This document shows, one piece after another, positions 45,101 to 57,100 of a stretch of 64,000 nucleotides of DNA. The stretch covers positions 124,001 through 188,000 of the forward strand of contig CALSFV010000206.1 in the NCBI GenBank assembly GCA_943737045.1, read 5' to 3'. The position numbers and the translations under genes are program-made. The notes below the pieces were generated by a model. That model saw only the letters and a program-made list of their open reading frames with translations, did no database searches and was not told the origin of the DNA. Position 1 is the first letter of the stretch. Every line of letters starts with the position of its first letter. This stretch comes from Parapristionchus giblindavisi. Its lineage: Eukaryota > Nematoda > Chromadorea > Rhabditida > Diplogasteridae.

Positions 45101-48100
45101 AGCATAAGTGTATCCATTGTTAACTTCATCGGGACTTAATTGCACAGGTGGAGGACAGTCGGGCAAGTCTGCTGCAATAAACAAAGTAAGCGATTTTTTG
45201 CGAATTTTGCGAAATGAAGCTCGGGAAAAAATCTAGCAGAGCATAACAGGGGAGGGGGGCATTAGGAGATCTCTGAGCTCCGGTATTTTTTGCTCGCTGG
45301 GCACACCGTTGAGAGGCCAAATCTCGCGGGGTACACCGCGAGGAGCACCACGGTGTGGAAGAGAAGGTGTGCCTCGCGGGGTGGGCATCAAATCACGCGG
45401 GGCACACCGTCTTCCCACCCCGTGTGGCACCCCATCGAGAGCCACAACTCGCGGGGTATACCGTCTATGCGTTCTACCCCGCGGTGTACCCCAAGGCGTG
45501 CACCACGGGATTGAACGGGAGCAAAAAATACACGAGAGTGTCTCGGAAATCTTTTGTTAAGGCGGAGACTCTTCGAGACTGTACAAACTACATATTAAAA
45601 ATTGCTTACGTTCACATGTGATATCTGCCTTGACGTCAATTTCCACGCCATCGATAGTTAAATCGTAGTCTTTGCAATTAATATGATCCGAAGTATACAC
45701 CTCTCCGTTCATTTCAACTCGAACTTTCTCTCTGGCATTGCATGAGTGATTTCCATCGACAAACGCCCAATAGAATTTATAACTCATACACACTGAAAAT
45801 ACACTCTAAAAAATAAATAAATGAATAAATAGATATACCGTCGTTATCATACACTGCATACCCTCACAGTGTGAGGATTGACCACTATATTCGGCTCATT
45901 TTCAGGGTTGACCCTCTATATAAAAGTAATTTTTTTTATGTGAAAAGATTAAAATTTAAACGAAAAATAACGATTTTTTCTAAATCGGCCCACTATATAA
46001 AAATAATTCGGTGAGTTCGCCGAAAATGTATGGTCGTTATGATGGGAAATACATTCTCCATAAATGGAGCGCAACCTCACCCAATGGTTAGGAACACTAG
46101 ATACGAAAAATAACAAACCTCCGATAGGTATCACAGGAAAAGCCACGCATCCAACCTAAAAAAACGACATTCAAGTATAACGAGAACTAATAGCAATAAA
46201 ATAGTTTAATGATAGAATAATAGTGAATATATGAAGAAAAAAATGATAAAAAAAGAAAACCTTGAAGTCCGTTATTTCTTCGTTCGTAAGAAAGTGATAC
46301 CACCTTAATTGCGTAGTATTTATTTTTTTTATTTATTCCATTAAATATAATGAGAAAGGGTGTATATAAGGGGGTATTATATAGATGGATTTCCGTCGCA
46401 AAAGGTGATATCGATTTTGGCGCGTAGAGTAGTATGTAACGATTTTGTTACTACTGAATTGATCATCGCAAATTCAGTGAAAGAAAAGAAAATAAAACTT
46501 ACACACCAGTATCAGCATCGCAACGCATTGAGCAAATAGCCAATAATCGATTAGGTGTTTTCTGAATTTTTTTTCTTCCTTTATTTGCGTTGTTATGTTA
46601 GCAATTGTTTTCATAGAACTTACGATCACTTGAGCTTCGACATCGGAATCGCAGTGGAGAGAAGAGAATGACGAATGCTGTTTCAATAAAGCTTCACCAG
46701 TGTAGATATACGGCTCGGGAACTTCGTCTGGTCGTAATTGTACAAGTGGAGGGCACTGTTTGAACACTGAAGCAATGTTTTAATTAGCGAAAAAATCACC
46801 ATTTGCACATTATTACACTGAGCTGAAAGATACTTAATAGTAAGCATACGAATTGCTACCTCAGTCGGATAAGATGGCGGTATGCTTACATATAAGCATG
46901 GGCAAATGCCTACCGGGTTGCTTACATGAAAGAAACAACTCGGCAAAAGATCGCGATAGAATGGGGAACGAACCACCAACCTACCGATATCTAGTGTAGG
47001 CGCTTACCACTGCGCCACCTAACCATGTAGATGTGACTAGTATAACTCAAGGTCTATTCCGGGAGGAGAACGCCCGCTTCTTTCAATTTAAGCATACGCT
47101 ATGCTTAAATATAAGCATCTCTCTTCTATGCTTAACTATAAGCGATCGTGTTGCTAAGCTAATGCGTAAGCAACGCATTTGCTAAGCATCTTTCAGCTCA
47201 GTGTAGCTAACCTATAAATATATATTTTTTAAATTACAATATTAATATTATTAATTTAATTATTTTTGTGACAATTATTCTCACCTTTGCAAGTAATGGT
47301 CGTTGAACCGTCTCCCGGGACATTTTGTCCATCAATAGTAATCGTACCATTGTCATTGCAAATGAGAAAGGGTGCGGTGTAAGTCATGCCGTCCCGCTCA
47401 ACTTTAATATCCGTTCCACCAGGACAGGAGTGGTCGCCGGCTCGAATTTGCGCGTTGGCATCGTATTCGACGTTAAATGTGCAGTCTAAAATGATAAATT
47501 ATTGTACTTCTTTTTTTTAGGTAATTGTGCTGCTTATTTACGAAGGAGAAAGTGTTGAGCCGAGTTTTTGAGGTGGAAAAAAGCTTAGTTATATTGTCCT
47601 CCAATTTATAGCCTTTAGGAGAACTCAAACGCAGACTAAATATTTTTTTCTTACTATGCGGTGTTACATTTTCAGAACGTGTGCACGCCGTAACTAGAGT
47701 TGGCTATTCGGGGGTTGCGGGCCCGCAATGGCTCGTAAAATCATTGCGGGTCCGCATCCTCGGAGGGAGGCGAGGGGGAGCGATTGCGGGCCCGCGATTG
47801 CATTCGGGCCCGCAATGGCATGCGGGCGCTAAATAGTTCGCAACGTCACTTCTATAACATACATATGTGCGCGGGGTACACGCGACGGGTTTGGACGGGC
47901 GGCGGAGGCGGTGAGAAAGGGGCGTGGTCTCTATGCGGGCCCGCATCGCATTGCGGGCCCGCATTGTATTGCGGGCCCGCAATGGCATGCGGGCCCGCAT
48001 TGACGTTGCGGGCCCGCAATACAATGCAGGCCATTGCGGGCCCGCATCCCGCATCCCGAATAGCCAACTCTAGCCGTAACCTCTGCCGTAACGTCTTCGT

Positions 48101-51100
48101 AACGTCTCCATCGTTACGGCGGAGGTTACGGCGTGCGCACGTTTTGAAAATGTAACACCACATTAGTCTTTTGCTATGGACTAATGAATGTTCAAATATT
48201 CAAGCTTATTGTGTGTGGATTGTTCTATTACGAATTTATTGAGCACTTACAATTTTCCTCCTTTGCGACACAAGTTACCTGAAAGCAATGCATGCTCATG
48301 CATTCGTTCATTATTTATAATAAGGCAAGTGTGATAAAAATAAAATATTTATTTATATTAAAGGGAGCGTTACCACGCCTCTTCATTGCGCGCACTATTT
48401 CTCTGTTTTTTTAACAACGAGAAAGCATTGCGCGTCGTAGAGACTATTGAGAGAGGTTACGATCCCTTTAATTATAAATACATATGTGTACGTGTGAGAT
48501 CAGACTACACTCACTTTGATCCACGATCTCTCTCGCTACTCTACCTCTTTCTCTAACTCTCTCACCTGACCCCGCACACTTATGTCTAGAAGGATTCCCT
48601 ATATAAGTCTCGGGCTGTTCCCCTCGATCCTTGACTAAGGCTGCCCTCATTTGAGGCCGTATCCATGAACGTTGACAAACCGTTTGCCGACAAACGGGAC
48701 GCCACAAGAACACAGGGAGGATTTTTGGCAAACGTCTCCGCATACGGTTGTGACGTCACGTTTGTCGGCAAACGGCTTGTCAAAGTTCATGGATACCCAT
48801 ATTGTTATTTTATTATTTTGTGTTACTTGTCTTGCTTTCGCCCCATTGTGTAATCGATATCATTATCACCATTTTATCATCACTTGTTTCATTGTTATTT
48901 GATGAATACGTAAAAATATTATTATTATTGCTAAAAAAACTCCCAGATCAATATAATCTTTATGATTAATTTAAATACCTCGAAGACAGATACGACAGCT
49001 ATATATTCCGCTTCAAGCATCCATCTGAAATTTAGTCTAAATTATTTAGAGCGTAAATATGTACAGTCGGCCCGCAATGATCCTTTCCCTCTCTCATAGG
49101 TCGAAAAGTAAGTTACAAAGTGCCAAGCCTGACCGCATTTGAGCCAACATTTTCTAAAAATCGAAAAACCTGACCGCATTTTGAGCCAAAATTACGCAAA
49201 AATGGGAAAACGTGACCCCATTTTGAAATCCTATATCCTATAATAGCTATTCGACTTATGCCCTCTCTCCGAGGTTGCTGCCCACAATGATTTTAAGAGC
49301 CTCTATGCACAGTATGTGCCATAGGTATTGATCCGAAAATGAAAATAACGCATCTTTCCTGCCACTTCGACTAGCAAAGCAACTCACTCATGAAAATATC
49401 CGTTGCAATATATGGGGAAAATTGCAAATGGCATATTTGGAAGCTTCTGAAAGTATATTTTTTATTTCGAGTTTTCGGAAGAATCAATATCAACGATTTC
49501 TTATGAAACTAATGTGCGTTTAAAATCTTGTAAAAGTAGATGGAAAAGTGAAAAGTAGTGTTAATTTTTTTTTTTTTTTTCATTTTTTTTTTTCATTCCA
49601 TTCCTTATTTTCTTCATTTGTTTATTTATTTGTTTCACATCATTTGTTCGCTAAATGTGAATAAATATATATATATATAAAATTTTGTGATTGTAAAAGT
49701 AGTTGGAAAAGTAGCATATCTTCGTAATTGACAAACTTTTACAATACAAACCCTTTACGCGAGAGTTGGCTTACTACTTTTCCAGCAACTTTTACAATCA
49801 CAAAATTAACACTACTTTTCACTTTTCCATCTACTTTTCCAAGATTTTAACACCGCATAAAATCACCAATTGCTTAAGGGTAACAAAAAATGTTTTATCC
49901 TCACACTTGCAATAGTATTAAAATAATACACTTGCTGTGACTTAGATTTTACAATAACTTCGCTGTTATATTTTTGTACTTTTTTTATTTAACATAGAGA
50001 CAATACCCCGAAAAGTTATAAAACGCATAAATTAGTATATTATTACCGTTATTCTTTTCTTGCCTAAAAATCGGTGAATATATTTACAATTAACACATAC
50101 CACTGCCAAGATCTCATTTTCCGAAGCGCATTTAACGTTTGAATCGATAACTGGAAGAATCGCGTCTCCAGTATAGTTATATCCAGCGGGTATCTGATCT
50201 CGTGGAAGTTGCTTAATTGGAGTACAGCCTTCAGGCACTGAAAAAATTTCCTTACAAAATGAGACGTCTCTCGAAACTTTTCTCTAAAGGATAAGAGTTT
50301 TATTGCAGATTCGGATTCCCCGTCCACAAATTGGGGTATATTAATATATCTTTTAAGAGACCGGCTCGGTAAGACTCGAGCATTTTGACCCCCTGCCGGA
50401 CATTCGCGAGGACTTTCGATCTGGCCCTCAATACTTTCATCATAGACACATACCGGGGGGAGACCGATGAAAGTTATAGTGAAAATGCCCTTAGGCTCAA
50501 ACCCGGCTCACATATGTCGCATAAAATAAAAAATTGAAAAATTCATAACTTTTCAATCGTGATAGCTAGCAGCGTTATTTCTTTTTATTGGTGAATAACA
50601 TGTCATGCGCCCTTATAAACACAGCTGAGCAGTTATTTCATATCGTTCTGGATATGTTTTTTCGTGTATGATTTTCCGATTTTTCCTCTTCCATCCTCGT
50701 TGAAGAGAGACGGCAAGCATTGACATAGTACATATTGTAGCCCTGACACTTCTGTACATGATGGTCACATTCCCTTGGAAATCCAACTTTTCTGAAGCAT
50801 CGATAATTGCAACTGAATGTGAGATATGTGTAATTTGCAAAAATCGAAAATTAAATTTCTTGTAAATCGCAAGAGTAGTAGGTAGCTTTATTATGCCTTT
50901 TTACTTGTAGTGATGCGCCTACACAGAAAAAATATTCAAGTAGACTCAGACTAAATTTTTAAAAATTTTTAAAAATAATTATTTTATTTTTATTTTTTTC
51001 AACCCTGACATTGAGTCGACCGTCAAGGCAAGTTGATTCATAGGGCGGATGGTAGCTGATGCATGTCCGTTTGCGAAAACAACTGCCACGAAAAGAATCG

Positions 51101-54100
51101 TCGTTTCGCAGATCTAGAATTTATTTTTTTAATTATCAAACTTGAATATTTATATGTTTCTTTCACATAAATCGGTTGGAAGGTGGCGTATGGCAACCAA
51201 AGCTGTACCATTGTTATCAGTAGGAGTGTACTGTACTGCACTACCGTAACCGTCAGGAATCACGAACTAACTTTTTTTCAGTCGACCCATGATTCACAAC
51301 CATGACCCCGGGTTCATGGTTGAGAATAGCTGAGGTCGAAAAATTCATGATGATCCCTGACCGAATACTATTTGGCAATATATCAACAGTGAGCCAACTT
51401 CTAGTTTTCTGGATACCGTAACCCAAAATACAGTAATCTAGTTACCGTACCCTATAATAATGTGGTGAAATTCTCGGAAAATTCAAGTGCGTGCCTTACA
51501 ATTACTGTAGTTTGGGTTACGGTATCCAGAAAACTAGAAGTTGTCTCACTGTTGATATATTGCCAAATAGTATTTGGTCTGGGATCATCATGAATTTTTC
51601 GACCTCAGCTATTCTCAACCATGAACCCCGGGTCATGGTTGAGAATCATGGGTCGACTGAAAAAAAATCAGTTCGCGATTCCTGACGATTATGGTATTCA
51701 AGTACAGTTCACTCCCACTGATAACAATGGTACAGCTTTGGTTGCCATACGCCACCTTCCAACCGATTTATGTGAAAGAAACATGTATTTTTTCAAGTTT
51801 GATAATTAAAAAAATAAATTCTAGATCTGCGAAACGACGATTCTTTTCGTGGCAGTTGTTTTCGCAAACGGACATGCATCAGCTACCATCCGCCCTATGA
51901 ATCAACTTGCTTTGACGGTCGACTCAATGTCAGGGTTGAAAAAAATAAAAATAAAATAATTATTTTTAAAATTTTAAAAAAATGTAGTCTGAGTCTACTA
52001 GTATATTTTTTTCTGTGTAGGCACATCACTACAAGTAAAATGACATAATAAAGCTACCTACTACTCTTGCGATTTACAAGAAATTTAATTTTCGATTTTT
52101 ACAAATTACACATATCTCACATTCAGTTGCAATTCTCGATGCTTCAGAAAAGTTGGATTTCCAAGGGAATGTGACCATCATGTACAGAAGTGTCAGGGCT
52201 ACAATATGTACTATGTCAATGCTTGCCGTCTCTCTTCAACGAGGATGGAAGAGGAAAAATCGGAAAATCGTACACGAAAAAACATATCCAGAACGACATG
52301 ATATTACTGCTCAACTGTGTTTGTAAGAGTGCATGACATGTTATTCATCAATAAAAAGAAAAAAAAGTCCTAGCTATCGCGATTGAAAAGTTATGAATTT
52401 TTCAATTTTTTATTTTATGCGACATATGTGAGCCGGGTTTGAGCCTAAGGGCATTTTCACTATAACTTTCATCGGTCTCCCCCCGGTATGTGTCTATGAT
52501 GAAAGTATTGAGGGCCAGATCGAAAGTCCTCGCGAATGTCCGGACCATGCTCGAGTCTTACCGAGCCGGTCTCTTAACTTAACTCTGTCCCCCCAATAGT
52601 GCTATTGTATATCGTCCTGGACTTACTAGGGAATGGTTTCTGTGATGGTTGAAATTACGGTTAGTGACCTACACTCTGGTATATCTTTCTCTATCGATTA
52701 TCACTCTCTTCCCCCTACTCAAAAATTAATCAGAGACTTTGCACGCGCAGATTATGATTCATTCTCATCCTACATAGAGAACATTGATTGGTATAGTATA
52801 TTTTGTGTTGCACCTGACCCTGATTCCATGTATAATGCTTTTGTATCTATTGTTCTAGAAGGTATTGACATCTTTGTCCCTTTTCACCAGCCACGACCCA
52901 CCACTGCTTCGTATCCCCCACATATTCAACGTCTCATCAGTCACCGAAACATTCTCTTCTCTAAAATTCATATTCCCTCTGTCCGTATACAATATGAAAA
53001 GTCAAGTAAAGATCTTTTGAATCAGATTAAAAAATGGAACCAATTTTGTGAACATAAAAAGCTGAAACAATCAAAGGATCTCTACAGGCACATTAGATCC
53101 CTCACAAAGCCCAAATCAGCTGCACCTAAACAGTTACTTTCTTCCAATGGCTCCATTCTGTATGATCTTAAGGCTATTTCCAACTTATTAGCTTCACGTT
53201 TCTCATCCCATTTCACTCTTGATAATGGTGTCCCTATTTCCATTCCCACTCATCCTTTTCCTCCTTTCCTATCAAATGTTTCATTCTTGCCACACGAAGT
53301 CCACAAAGCCCTTAAAAAGCTCTCTCCTTCATGCTCCACTGGTTATGATAACATTCCTCAGATTATATTTAGAAAATGTGCATTTGCTCTTTCACTCCCA
53401 TTATGTGATATTTTCAACATAAGTATGTTATCCAGCACTGTTCCCTCTCTTTGGAAACATTCTTTAATTACTCCAATACCCAAACCCGGTAAGGATCACA
53501 AACTCCCAGACTCCTATCGTCCCATCTCCATTCTCTCACCTGCCTCTAAAACAATGGAAAGACTTGTCAAGGAAAAACTTGCCCCTTACCTGTTCCGTTT
53601 TGACATTATTCCCCCCTATCAGCATGGTTATCGTCCCGGTGCTTCTGTTCTCACAAATATTATTGATTGTGAGAATGATTGGTCTCTTGCTCATTCCCGA
53701 AAACAACACACAGATGTCATCTTTCTAGATTTTTCACGTGCCTTTGATACTGTTCCTTTCTCTAAATTGATTTCCAAATGCACACATTATGGTATTCATG
53801 GTTATCTCTTACAATGGATTACATCATTCCTTTCTGATAGACACTTTTCTGTCCGACTTGATGGTTGTCTTTCCGACTCTTTCCCTGTTCTTTCTGGTGT
53901 ACCACAAGGATCTGTACTAGGGCCCATTCTATTTAATTTATATATTTCTGATATCACCCATATTATCTCTCAATTTCCCGATGTACACATCAAATCATAT
54001 GCAGATGATATCAAATTGTACATTTCTTATTCGCCTGATTCTTCCCAATCTAAGGTTTCTCAATTACAAAATGCTTTGAATTGTATTCATTCTTGGACCA

Positions 54101-57100
54101 TTGTTAACCAGCTCTCTCTCTCTGAATCAAAATGCACTCATCTTCATATTGGTTCATCTCCTCCTTCCTATTCAATCAATAATATCATTCTCAATAGTCA
54201 ATCCCCTCAACGTGATCTAGGCGTCCAAATTGTCCCCTCTCTCCTCAGAAATGCTTCAATTGATGACCGTACTTGTAAAGCCAAAACTGCCTTATTCACA
54301 ATGCTCCGTGCCGTTTCTGTCAATAATCCTGATATTCTAGTCAAATGTTACCGTACTTATGTTCTTCCTCATCTTGATTTCGCTTCTCCTTTCTGGAAAC
54401 CCTATACTAAGAAAGATAGTCAGAAAATAGAGAAGGTCCAAGAACAATTCACTCGAATTCTATTCTATCGTTGCTATCCATCTCCTTCTTATCCTCTTGG
54501 TCTTCCTTCCTACTCAAATCGTCTGTCTATTCTTGGTCTTCAAGCGCTTTATGAGAGGAGAGTCATCACTGACTTAGTTTTCGCCCGTAGGATTATGAAT
54601 GGCGATACAGTTCTAGATAGAAATAGATTCTTTACATTTAGACCCCTCAGAGATAGATCACATACTTTCGGAATACATGTTGAGTTCACTAGATCAACTC
54701 CACGATTCAATTGTTTTTCTAGAAGAGTAGCTAGATTATTAAGTGAATTGCCATCTCATGTACATTGCTCACCTAGTTTAAATATATACAAAAATAGATT
54801 ATCACAATTAGATTTGTCCAAGTTTACCGTTTATCGATAATTGTATCAATATCTTCATTAATAGTTGCACATCTATATTTATCCCCTTGTCATAGCATTC
54901 ATCCCCTTCCCCCTCTAGAATATCTCTTTAATTCAGCACCACCCATACCCATTAGCAATCTAGCATCTGGTTCTCGGAGCAGAGTCAACCTGGTCATCGA
55001 GTCCTCTTCCTCGGATAATTCCTCCTACTCTCACTCCCACCATGAGAGAAAGACCAGACGATGACAAGATGAGCCCAGTTTGCCTGATTGATTGATCTCT
55101 ATATATTTCTTACCTTATGCACCCCACCCCCTTTTATTCACCATAGCATTTATGAGAGTCATTATCATCATGTATCATTATGTTTCACTCGTATTTTTTA
55201 ATTGTTTCTCGTTGCGCTCTCGGGCGTAGATAAAATATAATATATAATCAGCATGCGATAATCGACTTAGTAAGAATCAACTGTCAAAAGCTGCAGTTGA
55301 TCGATTTTTAAACGAAACCCGTCGCATATCCGCCGCACGAAAGACAGCCATTTTTTTCACTTTTTGAACACGAGTTCGATTCCCCCGACAGCATTTTATG
55401 TCTGCATGGTAATTCCAGCAAAAAATTGCTGTTTCAATGGAAATTAAGTCAAAAAAATCTTCTTTGGCTCTCTTTCGTGCGGCGGATATGCGACGGGTTT
55501 CGTTCAAAAATCTATTAACTGCAGATTTTGAAAGTTGATTCTTACTAAGTCGACCATGCTGATTATAGCTATGTAGGTCACTAACCGCAATTTCAACCAT
55601 CAAAGAAACCATTCCCTCGTTAGTGCAATTTTCTCTCAAATCACATTTTTGGCTGTAAATCAGCTCAAACTTATGCTAATTTTCTTATTAGTATATTTAA
55701 ACCCTGTATCTCGACCAGCCTTACAAAATTGTCTTAGTGGTTCGAATTCTCAACAACAATTATTTTTGAATTATGAATCGAAAACTGATTTTATTAACGT
55801 TATGACTTTCACTGTTCCTATTTATCGTTTATTGATATTTGTTTATTGATCGCTAAGGTCGAAGAAACTGTTGGAGTCATTCTTGACCCACACAGTTATC
55901 CATTCTTTTCCATTGAATCCTCGCAAAACTCTGAGAAATCAATATGATTGTTATTATTATATCATAGAATGCATCCGAAGTTATCACTCTCTCATCCTCG
56001 AATGTTCTCTTCTCTCAGACATGATGAATCGATGATTTAAAGTGAATTGAAAAAGAAAACATCATTATATTTGAAAACAAAATGAAAACGCTGAGTTTTT
56101 AAGTTGCGTTAAACCAGAAAGGCGAAAAATCGTTAATAAAATCAGTTTTCGATTTATATGTAACTCAAAAATGATTGTTGTTGAGAATTCGAACCACTAA
56201 GACAATTTTGTCAGGCTGGTCGGGATACAGGGTTTAAATATGCTAATAAGAAAATTAGCATAAGTTCGAGCTGATTTACAGCCAAAAATGTGATTTGATA
56301 GTAAATTGCACTAAGTCCTGGACGATATACAGTAGCACTATTGGGGGGGGACAGAGTTAAGTTAAAATATATATCAGGATACCCCAATTTGTGGACGGGG
56401 AATCCGATTCTGCAATAAAAACAATCAATAAAAATGGAGGAAATCATTTTTTTTCTGTCAAATGGCTTCATACACTTTTACAGGAGATCCGTGTTATAGA
56501 ACAGAGAAATAGTGTGCGCAATGAAGAGGCCTTTAATGCTCGTTTGCACGCGCCCACCTATGCATCTAATGTGCTTCTCAGCGTCGGCGGCGATGGTGTG
56601 GCCGTTAATCGTCATCGATCCGTCCGTATTACACGTGAGCACATCTGAATCGTAATCCTCTCCGCTCCAGATTCTCACTTTGAGCCCCTCCGGGCACGAG
56701 TAATCGCCAGCTCTCATGAGCTCATCGGGGTCGTAGCTGTAGTCGTAGTCAGAAACGCAGTCTGCAACGAAAATCAATAATTGTCCATCACCTTGTTTTA
56801 GAACTGCACTTCCCTTAGGGAATAATTCCCTTATATTGTCCGTATAAAATGTACTTGCATAATTGCCTTGCTACTGCTGCTAAACAGAGAAAGAACTGTC
56901 GATCGACCCCCTTTCCATCCCTTCCCTTCTCTTCGCGCTCTCTGATCTACGTACTATCTCGCTTGGACTCTCTCACTAAACACAAAAGTTCATTGTGGCT
57001 CTGGCTCGCTACTCTCGTACCAAATAAACAAGTGCATTTATACGGTCAATATACGCACAATCCCTTTTATTTGAGGATATTTTTACTAGGGAATTATTCC

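Larger units (their letters stand above)
52626..55619. mobile_element. Foldback (CTAGGGAATGG ends) split by a LINE
   Basis: CTAGGGAATGGTTTC at the left answers GAAACCATTCCCTCG at the right, flanked by TTA. GTTGAAAT(T)ACGGTTAGTGACCTACA continues the left arm until the LINE begins at about 52675; the arms resume at about 55245 (TATAATCAGCATG). The ends resemble those of the 62039-62658 element. Confidence 0.75.
50297..56422. mobile_element. Host foldback of a four-level transposon nest
   Basis: Outer arms: TTTTATTGCAGATTCGGATT at 50299 answers AATCCGATTCTGCAATAAAA at 56401; further in, TTAACTCTGTCCCCCC at 52582 answers GGGGGGACAGAGTTAA near 56350. Pieces of the left arm are 50297-50356, 52578-52625 and 55620-55800; the right arm is about 56135-56422. 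Two other elements have split the left arm. The nest lies in one gene 5 intron (50238-56557). Confidence 0.75.

Noticed and set aside
45233..45621. Several overlapping frames on both strands with Thr/Pro/Arg repeats
   Set aside because: They are produced by the GC-rich CGCGGGGTACACCG repeat array.
47704..48163. Open frames with repeated CGPA and RARN residues on both strands
   Set aside because: They follow the GCGGGCCCGC repeat in all frames.
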